Source: Marinobacter sp. CHS3-4
GTDB lineage: Bacteria > Pseudomonadota > Gammaproteobacteria > Pseudomonadales > Oleiphilaceae
Assembly (NCBI RefSeq): GCF_030053415.1
Contig: NZ_JASGBJ010000002.1
Span: 744,001 to 808,000, forward strand
Reading direction: 5' to 3'
DNA length: 64,000 nucleotides
Shown in pieces: positions 1 through 9,818 of the stretch. The first letter of the stretch is position 1, and the number at the start of each line of letters is the position of its first letter. The notes beneath the pieces were generated by a model. That model saw nothing but the letters and a program-made list of their open reading frames with translations, had not been told where the DNA came from and ran no database searches. The translations under genes and the position numbers were made by a program.

Positions 1-674
1 AGAAAAGGCGCGGACATTCCCCGCAACCCTTTCAGCTGCAACCCTGCTCCTACCGTCATTAACCCCAGTGGTAATGCCAGGTCACTCAAGGGCTCCAGGA
101 CACCTGCCACCAGCGGATGGAACCCAAGCTGCCAATACCCCCACAGAGCACCAGTAACGGAGCCCAGAATCAGGGGATTCGTAGCTATTGCTTTCAGCAC
201 ACCCTGCCACTGCACACCAATGCCCTGGCTGACCGCCATTGAGAACATCAGGATGCACAGAAGATTGATCAGCGGAATCTTGATGGCAATGACGATCGCC
301 ATTGCCGAAAGGCCGCCATCCCCCAGAAGCATACCGGCGGCAGCGATGGCGACAAAGGCGTTGAAGCGAATACTACCCTGGTACACCGACGAAAATACCG
401 GCCCAGTCCAGCGAAACCACCATTGAAGTACCAGGACCGCCAGTGTCATGGCCACCAGCATTGAGACCGTCAGGGCAATCACATCTCCGTATACCGTGAC
501 TGGAACCGACGCTTGACCCAGTTTGTAAATCAGCATGGCCGGAAACAGCAGGTAATAGGAAAAGCGTTCTGCCTGCATCCAAAAGCTGTCTCCTGGAAAT
601 TGCATTCGCCTGAACAGGTAACCCAGAAGTATCAGCACGAAAACCGGAACGAGGGTCTGGGCCATCACCATCAT
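1..674 (-). CDS. AEC family transporter (auxin efflux carrier-like permease), partial
   Basis: Inner-membrane permease of the AEC family, which exports or exchanges small organic anions; the substrate cannot be told from sequence. The reading frame starts at 674 (MMVMAQTLVP) and stays open to base 1, so the C-terminal part lies outside the window. About 224 residues are visible, nearly all in hydrophobic helices (for example FVLILLGYLF, VIALTVSMLVAMTLAVLVL and IPLINLLCILMFSMAV), with the family-typical RFNAFVAIA segment after the third helix. It starts four bases after the stop of the upstream short-chain dehydrogenase, so the two are probably co-transcribed. The family call rests on overall pattern. 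Confidence 0.8.
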   Translation of the reverse strand, partial: MMVMAQTLVPVFVLILLGYLFRRMQFPGDSFWMQAERFSYYLLFPAMLIYKLGQASVPVTVYGDVIALTVSMLVAMTLAVLVLQWWFRWTGPVFSSVYQGSIRFNAFVAIAAAGMLLGDGGLSAMAIVIAIKIPLINLLCILMFSMAVSQGIGVQWQGVLKAIATNPLILGSVTGALWGYWQLGFHPLVAGVLEPLSDLALPLGLMTVGAGLQLKGLRGMSAPF

Positions 675-678
675 GGGT

Positions 679-1446
679 CTATCGCCACAGGCGTTTGATC
701 ACGGCCCGAGTCAGGGCCGATGGCGCTGACTTGGCCAGCGGCCACATCGCTCTGAACTGGGCAGAAAGCGGACGGTGCAAGCGAGGATGATGCGCCTGTT
801 CCCAAACCGCGGCGGCAACGTCCCTGGCATCAAGGTTCACGCCCATGCTGCTGAACAACGCAGACTGCCCTTCGTTGGACTTGACCATGCCAGTGCTAAC
901 GAACGGCGGCATCAGGTCACCCACCTGAATATCATGCTCTTCCCACTCAATGCTCAACGCTTCGGTCATTGCCCTCACCGCGTGCTTGCTGGCCGAATAG
1001 GAGGCGAAGTCCGGAATGCCAAAAGCGGCGGAGGCAGAGCTCATGTTAATCACCTGAGCACCGGGCGTAGCCTTCAGATAGGGAAAGGCGGCGTGAAGCA
1101 CAGTAATCAAACCCGTGACATTGATATCCACGATCTGACGATGGGTGGCCATGGGAATGTCTTCAAATCGGCCCACCTTCAGGATTCCAGCGTTGTTGTG
1201 AAGCAGGCGGAGCTGGCCATCGGTCTTCCTGGCAAAATCATCCAGGCCCTGCTGTACCGAAACTTCGTCAACCACATCCATCACGTGCGTCGTACAGCGT
1301 TCTTCACCAAGTTCCGCGGCCAGTGCCTTCAGCGCTGCCTCGTCACGGTCCGCTGCACCCACAAACCACCCGTTAGCCGCAAACAAAAGCGCCGTTTCAC
1401 GACCAATACCGGCTCCCGCGCCGGTAATAAATACAGTGTCATGCAT
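679..1446 (-). CDS. SDR family oxidoreductase
   Basis: Classical short-chain dehydrogenase/reductase of 255 residues, a cytoplasmic NAD(P)-dependent oxidoreductase of unknown substrate. The cofactor motif TGAGAGIG is at residues 9-16, the NNAG motif near residue 88, the catalytic Ser in the NMSSASA segment and the YSASK active site near residue 152. The start at 1446 follows a GAGGA ribosome site. The gene runs directly into the AEC permease (four-base gap). The C-terminal basic tail (AVIKRLWR) is short. Family certain, substrate unknown. Confidence 0.9.
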   Translation of the reverse strand: MHDTVFITGAGAGIGRETALLFAANGWFVGAADRDEAALKALAAELGEERCTTHVMDVVDEVSVQQGLDDFARKTDGQLRLLHNNAGILKVGRFEDIPMATHRQIVDINVTGLITVLHAAFPYLKATPGAQVINMSSASAAFGIPDFASYSASKHAVRAMTEALSIEWEEHDIQVGDLMPPFVSTGMVKSNEGQSALFSSMGVNLDARDVAAAVWEQAHHPRLHRPLSAQFRAMWPLAKSAPSALTRAVIKRLWR

Positions 1447-1458
1447 GGGTTACTGTCC

Positions 1459-4134
1459 TCAAGTATCCACCGGATTGGGGCGAGCCTCGGAGAAAGGCCG
1501 TTTGTTGTCGCTATCGTAATAAGCTCGAATCCAGTCCATTACACCCTGCTGAGGGATGGGCCGGGCAAGATGATAGCCCTGCGCTGTGTCACAACCCATG
1601 GCCGACAGCAGGTCGCAGATTGGTTGGGACTCTATACCTTCAGCCACCACTTCGTAACCCAGGTCGTGGCACATGTTGATGGTGGTGCGCACAATGGTTT
1701 CGTCACCCCGATTCGTGTCCATCTCCATCACAAAAGATCGGTCAATCTTGATCTCATGCACAGGAAGCTTGCGGATGTATGACAGAGACGAGTAGCCCGT
1801 TCCAAAGTCGTCAATGGACAGACGAATGCCTGATTCGTTGAGCAACCTCAGGCAATGCAGAGCCGCTTTGGGGTCGACCATGGTGGCGGTTTCTGTCACC
1901 TCCAGAATCAGCCTTCGGGCTTCAACCTGATTGCGCCCAAGCACCGAGAGCACCTGCTCCACAAAGCCAGCTTCACGCAAGTTCACTGCTGAAATATTGA
2001 CCGACACACCAACCGGATACCCCGCTTGCTCCAGTTCGCGACAAAAGGCCAGAGATTTATCCAGCACCCATGCGGTAACCGGCCCAATCAAGCCGGTTTG
2101 TTCAGCCATGGGAATGAATTCATCGGGTGGTACGAAACCATGTTCGGGATGCTGCCAGCGCAACAACGCCTCGAAACCCGAGACTTCCCCCGTGCTCACC
2201 TTCAGCTGGGGCTGGAAGTTCAGCGTCAACTCATCGTTCTCAAGCGCTTTGCGCAAGTTGGTCATCAAAGTCAATCGACGCTCACTGTAGGGATTCAGGT
2301 CGGGCGTATAGACGGCCATCTGATCGGCCTCGGAAGCGGCCCTGTCGAACGCAATGAATGCGTGCCGCAGAAGCGTTGCCACATCCGGGCTGTCGTCAGG
2401 GTAGAAAGAGCAGCCGCCCACAACTCTCAAATCAACGCTAAGCCCGCGAAAGTCGACAGGCTTGCGGATACCTGCACCCAACTCACTCATGACCTGCGAC
2501 ATCGAATCACTGTCGGTGGTACTGAAAACGCAGGCGAAGGTGACTCCCTCAACGTGGGCAGCCGCGAAGGCCCTGGAAGAATGACTTTCGATCAAAACAT
2601 GCGTCGCCTGCTCCCTGACCAGAGCATCCAGGCGGTTGGCGACTTCCGTCAGAATGGCGTCGGCATTTTCATGGCCAAGCGTCTTGTTGATGTCATCGAA
2701 ACCCCTAAGGTGAAGGAGCACCAGGGCAAAGGAACGAACAGAAGAGCCTTTTCCCTGCATCAAAGTGTGAAGGCATTCTTCCAACGCCACCCGATTTGGC
2801 AGTCCCGTGAGCCCATGATGACGGGCGGCGTCGACCACTTTGCCTTCTGCTGCTTCTCTCGCTCGCATCGCCTCAATGCGAGCGTACTGCTCGCGGATTC
2901 TCGCGCTTCTTTCTGTGTGCAGACGATCCGCCAAAGCAAAAAACAACAGCAGCGATGCCAGCACGCTGCCCGTCTCCATGGCGTACGGAATCACCCATTC
3001 TTCCGCCAATACGGCGCTGAGCCCAAGTACGTGAAAAACCACACCCAGCAGCAGGGCCACCCAGGCCATAACAAACTGTTTTGCCGCCCGGTCGCCACGC
3101 TTTGCCAGAGCCAGACCAATCGTCAGAATGACCACACACATCAGTGCAGAGAGTGCCACCGAGATGCGTGTGGAAACGCCATAGGTCAGGACGAACCCAG
3201 ATACGAAAGCCAGAAACGCGAGGGCAGACATCACCTGAAGCACACGATACGCCCCGTGCATAAGGCGTTTCAGGTCCAGAAAAGCCATACTGAACATCGC
3301 AAAGAACATGGCCCCCAACGGCACCGACGCCAATATCAGCAATTCATGCACCCTGGGGCGATCCGGAAAAAGGTATTGGAAAGCCACACCATGCAATCCG
3401 GTCATGATGACCAGTAAACACAGCTGCACGGCAAAGAAATAACCGAAACTCCACTCGCGGATGGTAAACGCCAGATAAAACGTCGACGCCGCCAGGATCA
3501 GCAGCATGCCGTAGAACATGGCTCGCCACATCATGTCCTTTTCGTTGGCTCTGTAAAAAGCGTCTGGCTCCCAGAGCATTGCCGGCAATTGATGCGATCC
3601 TGAGGTCTGGACTCTCAGGTAGAGAACATGTTGACGTTGGTCATCAAGCAATAATGGAAATACGAAGGTTCGGACGTCGATGGGCCGATTTTCATGGGGC
3701 AGTCGGTCCCCGGCAAATGATTCAAATACCTTTTGATTACCCGCAAAATGGTATAACTCAAGATGATCCAGTAGAGGATAAGTCACTTCGAAAAAGCGCT
3801 GTATTTGACCTGAACGATTCAGATCGATCTCCAGCCGGTACCAGATGGCATCGCTTCGGTAGCCGAAATTTGGCGGACCTTCCAGGTCCTGCCAGCGCCC
3901 TGAGCCAGAAAGGTTTCGAACCTGATCAATGGACCAAGACGGGTTCCCTTCCACCAGATACTGGTACCCCCTTACAATTTCTATTTCTGACTTTAGCGGA
4001 TCGATTTCCAGCGCGGATTCTGCGTTGGCAACAGCGGTGGAACCGGACCAAAGCAGGACCAACACCGCCAGCAACCTGCTGAACGCCATGTTGAATAGGC
4101 CCGCTGATTGTTGTCGTACAGAAGATCCGTTCAT
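1459..4134 (-). CDS. 7TMR-DISM membrane protein with degenerate GGDEF and intact EAL domain (c-di-GMP phosphodiesterase)
   Basis: Inner-membrane signalling protein of 891 residues that probably hydrolyses cyclic di-GMP. Order: signal-like helix (about 16-38), periplasmic DISMED2-type sensor (about 45-195), seven membrane helices (about 203-400), a short coiled segment, GGDEF-like domain (about 440-600) and EAL domain (about 625-870). The GGDEF core is replaced by VEGVTF, so cyclase activity is unlikely. The EAL domain keeps EALLRW, the EVTET glutamate, DDFGTGYSSL, KIDRSFV and EGIES, so hydrolase activity is expected. Met16 (4089), where the signal sequence begins, is an alternative start; neither start has a strong ribosome site. 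A TATAAT hexamer lies upstream at 4226-4231 on this strand, without a convincing -35. Confidence 0.88.
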   Translation of the reverse strand: MNGSSVRQQSAGLFNMAFSRLLAVLVLLWSGSTAVANAESALEIDPLKSEIEIVRGYQYLVEGNPSWSIDQVRNLSGSGRWQDLEGPPNFGYRSDAIWYRLEIDLNRSGQIQRFFEVTYPLLDHLELYHFAGNQKVFESFAGDRLPHENRPIDVRTFVFPLLLDDQRQHVLYLRVQTSGSHQLPAMLWEPDAFYRANEKDMMWRAMFYGMLLILAASTFYLAFTIREWSFGYFFAVQLCLLVIMTGLHGVAFQYLFPDRPRVHELLILASVPLGAMFFAMFSMAFLDLKRLMHGAYRVLQVMSALAFLAFVSGFVLTYGVSTRISVALSALMCVVILTIGLALAKRGDRAAKQFVMAWVALLLGVVFHVLGLSAVLAEEWVIPYAMETGSVLASLLLFFALADRLHTERSARIREQYARIEAMRAREAAEGKVVDAARHHGLTGLPNRVALEECLHTLMQGKGSSVRSFALVLLHLRGFDDINKTLGHENADAILTEVANRLDALVREQATHVLIESHSSRAFAAAHVEGVTFACVFSTTDSDSMSQVMSELGAGIRKPVDFRGLSVDLRVVGGCSFYPDDSPDVATLLRHAFIAFDRAASEADQMAVYTPDLNPYSERRLTLMTNLRKALENDELTLNFQPQLKVSTGEVSGFEALLRWQHPEHGFVPPDEFIPMAEQTGLIGPVTAWVLDKSLAFCRELEQAGYPVGVSVNISAVNLREAGFVEQVLSVLGRNQVEARRLILEVTETATMVDPKAALHCLRLLNESGIRLSIDDFGTGYSSLSYIRKLPVHEIKIDRSFVMEMDTNRGDETIVRTTINMCHDLGYEVVAEGIESQPICDLLSAMGCDTAQGYHLARPIPQQGVMDWIRAYYDSDNKRPFSEARPNPVDT

Positions 4135-4265
4135 CCACCACCGAATGGAATAGTTTGTTATTTTTATTGGCCAATTTCTGCAGCTTCAAGGACAAAGGCT
4201 GCGCATTCGTACCCGCTACGACGCAATTATAGTCAAGGGATTCCTTAGCGAAGCCGCTCGTAACA

Positions 4266-5186
4266 TTAACCCAACAAATTGCCCGCCAACCAGGCCGCTC
4301 CGCGAACGCCACTCGAATCACCGTGGACGGCTTGCCTGATCGGGGTACTGCATTCCCCGCCAAACACGTAGTCAGCCAGCCGGTTTGGCAGCTCCTCGTA
4401 GAGCTGTCTGGCATTACTCATGCCTCCGCCCAGCACGATAATGTCAGGATCCAGCACGTTGATCACTGACGCCAGGCCGCGAGTCAGATGTTCCAGGTAG
4501 ACCTTCATCGTCTCGCAGGCATCTTGGTCGCCGACGCTGGCCTGCGCGACTACATGTTGGGCACTCTGATTCACGCCAGTCATCAAGTGATGGGTGAGCG
4601 ACAAGCCTGTCCCAGAAAGAAACGTTTCGTTGCAGCCAAATCGGCCACAGAAGCATGGGCGCTGCTCCAGCTCCGCCTGCGGCGTCCAGGCCAGAGGATT
4701 GTGGCCCCACTCCCCCGCGACACCGTTAGGGCCCTCGATCACCTGGCCGTTGATACTGACGCCAGCGCCGCAGCCAGTCCCCAGCACGGCGGCAAACACA
4801 GACATGTGGTTCTCTCCTGCGCCGTCTGTCGCTTCCGACAGTGCCAGGCAATTGGCATCGTTCGTGAGGGTAACCGGCCGCTGTAGCAACGCCCGAAGGT
4901 GCTCCTGCATTGGCTGGCCGTTCAACCAGGTGGAGTTGCCGTTCTTGACGCAGCCCGTTGTGCCGGACACGCTACCGGGAATCCCGATACCTACCGGCAC
5001 GCCGGACGCGCCTGCCTGGGCTTCGGCCTGAAGCACAAGGGTACGAATGGTTTCCAGCGTGGCCTGGTAGTCGCCGGCCGGTGTTGGCCGACGTGCCCGG
5101 AAATGCTCCGTGCTCTGTCGATCCAAAAGGATGACTTCGATCTTGGTACCGCCGAGATCAACGCCGATAAACCAGTTACTTTTCAT
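4266..5186 (-). CDS. ROK family sugar kinase (fructokinase/Mak-like)
   Basis: Cytoplasmic ATP-dependent hexose kinase of the ROK family, 306 residues, the usual length. The N-terminal phosphate loop reads GVDLGGTK (8-15). The GEWGHNPL segment and the cysteine-rich CFCGRFGCNETFLSG motif form the ROK zinc site, and LGGG(M)SN lies near the C terminus. The closest pattern is E. coli Mak (fructokinase) or NagK (N-acetylglucosamine kinase); the substrate is not decided. It is transcribed away from dusA, with about 107 bases between the two start codons. Confidence 0.85.
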   Translation of the reverse strand: MKSNWFIGVDLGGTKIEVILLDRQSTEHFRARRPTPAGDYQATLETIRTLVLQAEAQAGASGVPVGIGIPGSVSGTTGCVKNGNSTWLNGQPMQEHLRALLQRPVTLTNDANCLALSEATDGAGENHMSVFAAVLGTGCGAGVSINGQVIEGPNGVAGEWGHNPLAWTPQAELEQRPCFCGRFGCNETFLSGTGLSLTHHLMTGVNQSAQHVVAQASVGDQDACETMKVYLEHLTRGLASVINVLDPDIIVLGGGMSNARQLYEELPNRLADYVFGGECSTPIRQAVHGDSSGVRGAAWLAGNLLG

Positions 5187-5293
5187 TTCGCCAAAGCCCT
5201 ACGGAAATCATGTGCCAATGAATGATAAACTATCGCATCTGTTTTACCGTACCAGTCCGCACAATCGGTTTGTCGAAAGCAACGGGTCTTTTA

Positions 5294-6328
5294 ATGTCTG
5301 TAATGCCAGCCCAAAACAACGCCCGGCCCAATTCCGGCCTATCGCGCCGCTTCTGCGTGGCGCCCATGATGGACTGGACCACGAGTCACTACCGCTATCT
5401 CGCCCGCATGCTCAGTAGGCACACCCTGCTCTATACGGAGATGGTAACGACAGGCGCACTGATTCACGGTGACACGGCCCGATTTCTGAGACATAACTCT
5501 GAAGAGTATCCGCTTGCACTCCAGTTGGGAGGCAGTAATCCTTCAGAACTGGCCCATTGCGCGCATCTGGCCGAGCAGTATGGGTTTGATGAAGTAAACC
5601 TGAACGTGGGGTGCCCCAGCGACCGGGTGCAGAACAACATGATTGGCGCCTGCCTGATGGCTCATCCAGACAAGGTGGCCGAAGGTGTCGCCGCCATGAT
5701 CGAGGCCACCACGCTGCCTGTCACCGTAAAGCATCGCATCGGCATCGACGGCCACGAGTCCTGGGACGATCTGTGCGAATTCATTGAGAAGGTCTCGGCG
5801 GCAGGCTGTCGAACCTTCATTGTCCACGCCAGAATCGCCGTTCTGGAGGGGCTCAGCCCGAAAGAAAACCGCGACATCCCACCGCTCAAATACCCATGGG
5901 TTTACGACCTGAAGGCCAAATACCCGCACCTGGAAATTATCATCAACGGCGGAATCAAAACCTTTGACCAATGCCATGAACACCTGCAATACACAGATGG
6001 TGTGATGCTGGGCCGCGAGGCTTACCATAATCCCTGGCTACTCGCTGGTGTAGACACCGAGTTCTTTAATGCTCCGGCACCGGTTTCCAGCCGACATGAA
6101 GCACTCCGCCGGGTGTTACCATTTGTTCAGGAAGAACTGGATCGTGGTGTCTATCTCAGCCACATTACCCGCCATCTGATGGGACTTTTCCACGGCCAAC
6201 CAGGAGGTCGTCAATTCCGTCGCTACATCAGCGAGAACGCCCACAAGCCGGGATCGGGCATTGAGGTGCTGGAAGCGGCGATGGCGAAAGTTCCTGAACC
6301 GGAAACATCGGAAGCAATGCCCGCCTGA
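5294..6328 (+). CDS. dusA: tRNA-dihydrouridine(20/20a) synthase DusA
   Basis: FMN- and NADPH-dependent enzyme that reduces uridine 20/20a in the tRNA D-loop. The TIM-barrel start RRFCVAPMMDWT, the YTEMVTTGAL segment, LNVGCPSDRV with the catalytic cysteine, and KHRIGID are all DusA-like, as is the C-terminal RHLMGLFHGQPGGR segment. The frame is open from 5222, but residues before MSVMPAQ are not family-like. The ATG at 5294 gives 344 residues, the normal DusA length, and is preferred although its ribosome site is weak. Confidence 0.93.
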   Translation: MSVMPAQNNARPNSGLSRRFCVAPMMDWTTSHYRYLARMLSRHTLLYTEMVTTGALIHGDTARFLRHNSEEYPLALQLGGSNPSELAHCAHLAEQYGFDEVNLNVGCPSDRVQNNMIGACLMAHPDKVAEGVAAMIEATTLPVTVKHRIGIDGHESWDDLCEFIEKVSAAGCRTFIVHARIAVLEGLSPKENRDIPPLKYPWVYDLKAKYPHLEIIINGGIKTFDQCHEHLQYTDGVMLGREAYHNPWLLAGVDTEFFNAPAPVSSRHEALRRVLPFVQEELDRGVYLSHITRHLMGLFHGQPGGRQFRRYISENAHKPGSGIEVLEAAMAKVPEPETSEAMPA

Positions 6329-6455
6329 ATCCTTTTACATCCCTATTCCCCTTTTGGCTGTCTTGTTCCCGTAGTAGCAGCCCGTTATTGTAGGCATAAC
6401 GCTTAAGCGCCTGCAGGACGGGCCACTATAACAACCTATCGGGATGAAAGGACGA

Positions 6456-7421
6456 ATGACCAGCAAGCTTGAACAACTCAAATCCATGACCACCGTGGTG
6501 GCCGATACCGGCGATCTGGACGCCATTGCCCAATGGCAGCCTCAGGATGCCACCACCAATCCATCGCTTCTGCTGAAAGCTGCGGCGTCCGAGGCCTACC
6601 GCCCTATGCTGGACGACGCAGTCGCGGCCGCGCGCAAACAGGGCGGCTCTGATGCGGAACAGCTGACTTACGCCACAGATATGCTGGCCGTGTTGGCGGG
6701 GCGAGAAATTTTGGGTCGGGTACCAGGCGTGGTCTCAACCGAAGTAGATGCCCGTCTCTCGTTTGATACCGACGCTACTCTGGCCAGAGCGCGGCGGCTG
6801 ATTGAGTTGTATGACCAGTTGGGCATGGATACCAGCAGGGTATTGATCAAGATTGCGTCTACCTGGGAAGGCATCCGGGCTGCGGAACAACTTCAGCGCG
6901 AAGGTATAAACTGTAACCTGACACTGTTGTTCTCTTTTATTCAGGCTGCGGCCTGCGCCGATGCCGGAGCCTTCCTGATTTCACCTTTTGTTGGCCGCAT
7001 TCTGGACTGGCACCTGGCCGCGTCCGGCCGTGATAGCTTCCCAGCCGCAGAGGATCCGGGCGTCCAATCCGTCACCCGAATTTACAATTACTACAAAGCC
7101 AATGGCTACAAAACAGTGGTTATGGGCGCCAGTTTCCGCAACACCGGCGAAATCGAAATGTTGGCCGGCTGTGATCGGCTCACCATCAGCCCTGCTCTGC
7201 TGGAAGAGCTGGACCAGGATTCAGGCAGCCTGGAACGTCAGCTTGTACCAGGCTCTGCATCAAGCATTGATCAGCCTGGCCAGATTGATGAGAAACTCTT
7301 CCGCTGGGAGTCCAACGAGGACGCCATGGCCACGGAAAAGCTGGCAGACGGTATTCGCCGTTTCACCAATGATCAGATTGAACTGGAGAATCGGGTCAGG
7401 CGGCTGTCCAACGCCGCCTGA
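6456..7421 (+). CDS. tal: transaldolase
   Basis: Class I transaldolase of the pentose phosphate pathway, moving a dihydroxyacetone unit from sedoheptulose-7-phosphate to glyceraldehyde-3-phosphate through a Schiff base. Seen: [10 protein letters not shown] at the N terminus, the [12 protein letters not shown] motif, the [12 protein letters not shown] active-site strand with its lysine, and CNLTLLFSF. The ATG at 6456 (MTSKLEQLK) matches the family N terminus; an in-frame ATG at 6444 would add four residues. At 321 residues it is the TalB-type length. It heads a tight run with the TerB-like gene, DAHP synthase and glycerophosphodiesterase (gaps 33 and 16, then a 4-base overlap). Confidence 0.95.
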   Translation: MTSKLEQLKSMTTVVADTGDLDAIAQWQPQDATTNPSLLLKAAASEAYRPMLDDAVAAARKQGGSDAEQLTYATDMLAVLAGREILGRVPGVVSTEVDARLSFDTDATLARARRLIELYDQLGMDTSRVLIKIASTWEGIRAAEQLQREGINCNLTLLFSFIQAAACADAGAFLISPFVGRILDWHLAASGRDSFPAAEDPGVQSVTRIYNYYKANGYKTVVMGASFRNTGEIEMLAGCDRLTISPALLEELDQDSGSLERQLVPGSASSIDQPGQIDEKLFRWESNEDAMATEKLADGIRRFTNDQIELENRVRRLSNAA

Positions 7422-7454
7422 CCTCAATGCAACGAACGAAGTGAGCTGCCCATC

Positions 7455-7901
7455 ATGATCGAGCGACTGAAGCAGTTTTTCGCACCGGATAACAAAGAGC
7501 CCGCCAAGCCTGACGATCATCAGCTGACCGTGGCCGCCACAGCCCTTATGGTTCAGTTATCGAGAGTGGACAACAATGAAGATGAAGCCGAACTCAAGGC
7601 CATCGTAGACTGCGCTGTGCGCAGTCAGGAAGTCACTCGCGAAGAGGCAGAGGAAATTCTGGCGGATGCCCTAAGCCACGCTGACGATGCCACGTCAATG
7701 TATGAATTCACAGGCATGATCAACGAAAACCTGGATCAGGAGCAAAAGCAGGCGCTACTGGAAAGCATCTGGCGTGTGGCGTTTGCCGATGGGCGTATCG
7801 ACAAGTACGAAGAACACCTGATTCGCCGTATGGCCGATCTGTTGCATCTTAATCATCGGGAATACATCCAGGCCCGACACCGCGCTGAAGGCGCAGACTG
7901 A
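7455..7901 (+). CDS. TerB family tellurite resistance-like protein
   Basis: Acidic all-helical cytoplasmic protein of 148 residues with the TerB-like pattern: an ALMVQLSRVDNNEDEAE helix near residue 30 and an IWRVAFADGRIDKYEEHLIRRMADLL helix near residue 110, carrying the conserved acidic residues (D-x-D/E) of the family. No membrane segment. The function of such stand-alone TerB proteins is not established; the name does not imply tellurite resistance here. It lies between tal and DAHP synthase in an apparent operon. Confidence 0.8.
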   Translation: MIERLKQFFAPDNKEPAKPDDHQLTVAATALMVQLSRVDNNEDEAELKAIVDCAVRSQEVTREEAEEILADALSHADDATSMYEFTGMINENLDQEQKQALLESIWRVAFADGRIDKYEEHLIRRMADLLHLNHREYIQARHRAEGAD

Positions 7902-7917
7902 ATTCCAAGGAGACATC

Positions 7918-9045
7918 ATGCTAGCGATATTGCACCCGGATACGGATATGCAAGGCGAAGCCTATCGGCAAACCATGCATTTTCTGGAGAACCTGCCCGG
8001 GGTGTCGGTTCGGGTTCACGAGGTGCAGGGTGCTAACCAGCGACTGACCGAAGTATATCTTCTGGGCGATACCAAGGGTCTCAACAAGGAAGAGATCGAG
8101 GCTCTGCCAGCCGTTGAGAGAGCCATCCGTATCTCCGATGACTATCGCATCCTGGGCCGCCACAAGGATGACCGCCGTCAGAGTGGCTTTACCTACAACG
8201 GCGTGACGTTTGACCAGAACAACCTGAACATTTTCGCCGGTCTTTGCGCGGTGGACGTGCCAGAACATGTTGAGCAGATGATGCAGGCACTGGAGCAGCA
8301 GGGCGAAGTCTGCACCCGGATGGGCGCCTATAAACCACGGACCAATCCCTATTCGTTTCAGGGCCACGGCAAGGGTTGCCTGCCCTGGGTGTTCGAAAAG
8401 GCCGGCAAACACGGTATCAAAGTGATCGCCATGGAAATCACCCATGAAAGTCACATTGAAGAAATCGACGAATGCCTGGAAAAACTTGGGCGGCCAACCG
8501 GCGTCATGCTGCAAGTGGGCACCCGAAATACCCAGAATTTTGAATTGCTCAAGGCCATCGGACGCCAGACCACCTATCCGGTGCTTCTGAAACGAGGCTT
8601 TGGTATTACTCTGAACGAATCCCTGAACGCAGCGGAGTATCTGGCCAGCGAGGGTAACGCCAATGTAATTTTCTGCCTGCGAGGTATGAAAACCGAAGCC
8701 GGCCAGCCGCATCGAAACATGGTGGATTTCGCCCATGTTCCGGCGGTCAAACGCCTGACCCGCATGCCAGTGTGCGTGGACCCGTCCCACTCCGTGGGTA
8801 GTCGAGAACAATCCCCCGACGGCGTTCTCGATGTCATGCACGCTACCGCACAGGGCGTGATTGCCGGAGCAAATATGGTGCTGGTGGACTTCCACCCCAG
8901 GCCCGAAAAGGCCCTTGTTGATGGCCCACAGGCGCTGTTGATGGACGAGTTGCCGGCCTACCTCGAGGACATCCGTCTTTGCCATGAAACCTGGAAAAAG
9001 CGCCAGGAGATCTACCGTCGAATGAAGGAAACCGCCGCAGAATGA
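7918..9045 (+). CDS. 3-deoxy-7-phosphoheptulonate synthase (DAHP synthase)
   Basis: First enzyme of the shikimate pathway, condensing phosphoenolpyruvate and erythrose-4-phosphate. Its 375 residues show an N-terminal ferredoxin-like regulatory segment (about 1-90), then the barrel with GAYKPRTNPYSFQGHG near residue 139, VGTRNTQNFELL, PVLLKRGFG, VIFCLRGM, VDPSHSVG and VDFHPRPEKAL. This looks like the type I-beta (Thermotoga-like) form, not AroF/G/H of E. coli. Erythrose-4-phosphate is a transaldolase product, which fits the tal gene upstream. A GGAG ribosome site lies before the ATG. It overlaps the next gene by four bases. Confidence 0.93.
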   Translation: MLAILHPDTDMQGEAYRQTMHFLENLPGVSVRVHEVQGANQRLTEVYLLGDTKGLNKEEIEALPAVERAIRISDDYRILGRHKDDRRQSGFTYNGVTFDQNNLNIFAGLCAVDVPEHVEQMMQALEQQGEVCTRMGAYKPRTNPYSFQGHGKGCLPWVFEKAGKHGIKVIAMEITHESHIEEIDECLEKLGRPTGVMLQVGTRNTQNFELLKAIGRQTTYPVLLKRGFGITLNESLNAAEYLASEGNANVIFCLRGMKTEAGQPHRNMVDFAHVPAVKRLTRMPVCVDPSHSVGSREQSPDGVLDVMHATAQGVIAGANMVLVDFHPRPEKALVDGPQALLMDELPAYLEDIRLCHETWKKRQEIYRRMKETAAE

Positions 9046-9818
9046 TTGTATATGGGCACAGAGGGGCAAAAGGCGAAGCACCAGAGAACTCACTGGCAGG
9101 TTTTCGGCATGCCTACCGTCATGGGGTGAGGCATTTCGAACTGGACCTTGTGCTATCCAAGGATGGTATACCAGTGATCATTCACGACCTGACCGTGGAT
9201 CGAACCACCGGGAAAACCGGCGAAGTGAATTCCTACACGGCAGCAGAACTCGAGAATATGGATGCACGCCGCAACGCGGTTGCCTGGCCAAACAAGGTGG
9301 GTGTACCGAGACTGGAAACCTTACTGGATGAACTTCCGGAGTTAGAGAATCTCCAGCTGGAAGTAAAAAAGGACGCCCGACAACGTCTGAACATTCTGTG
9401 CAACCGCATCGTGGAAATCATCCAGCGCCGCGGCCTCCAACATCGCACTGTGGTGACCTCTTCAGATGCATGGTTTCTAAGGCAGGTAAAACGCCGGGAC
9501 AGGCACATCAAAATTGGCCTGGTAACCGACAGGAAATTTCCGCGACCAGTAAACGTTGCAGCAAGGCTGCACTGTGACTACCTTTGCCTGGGCTGGAAGA
9601 TCTGTACTCAAGGCCTCGTAGAAGAGGCCCATCGACGGGAGATACTGGTATCCACCTGGACGGTCAACCGAATCCACGACATGCTGACCCTCGAAAAAAT
9701 GGGGGTAGACAGCATCATTACGGACTACCCGACCAGCACCCGGATGTACTTCGACAACCGGGCGCACGGTCTACGGCAGCTGGCATCGAACACCGGCTGC
9801 GACTTGACACCGGCCTGA
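9042..9818 (+). CDS. glycerophosphodiester phosphodiesterase
   Basis: Cytoplasmic GDPD-family enzyme releasing glycerol-3-phosphate from glycerophosphodiesters; 258 residues and no signal peptide, so UgpQ-like. Catalytic residues visible: His6-Arg7 in YGHRGAKG, Glu15 in APENS, Glu33 and Asp35 in FELDL, His48 in IIHDLTVDRTTG, with QLEVKK and TVNRIHDM further on. Its start overlaps the DAHP synthase stop (ATGA). Its stop codon directly abuts the stop codon of the convergent sthA with no base between. Confidence 0.92.
   Translation: MIVYGHRGAKGEAPENSLAGFRHAYRHGVRHFELDLVLSKDGIPVIIHDLTVDRTTGKTGEVNSYTAAELENMDARRNAVAWPNKVGVPRLETLLDELPELENLQLEVKKDARQRLNILCNRIVEIIQRRGLQHRTVVTSSDAWFLRQVKRRDRHIKIGLVTDRKFPRPVNVAARLHCDYLCLGWKICTQGLVEEAHRREILVSTWTVNRIHDMLTLEKMGVDSIITDYPTSTRMYFDNRAHGLRQLASNTGCDLTPA

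Noticed and set aside
775..1782. 335-residue open frame opposite the SDR gene
   Set aside because: Spans two real genes on the other strand and shows no protein-like pattern.
2026..3417. Long open frame on the plus strand opposite the EAL protein gene
   Set aside because: Antisense shadow of a clear gene; composition is Gln/Arg/His-rich without domains or ribosome site.
7921..9093. 390-residue frame opposite DAHP synthase
   Set aside because: Mirror of a highly conserved enzyme; no family features of its own.
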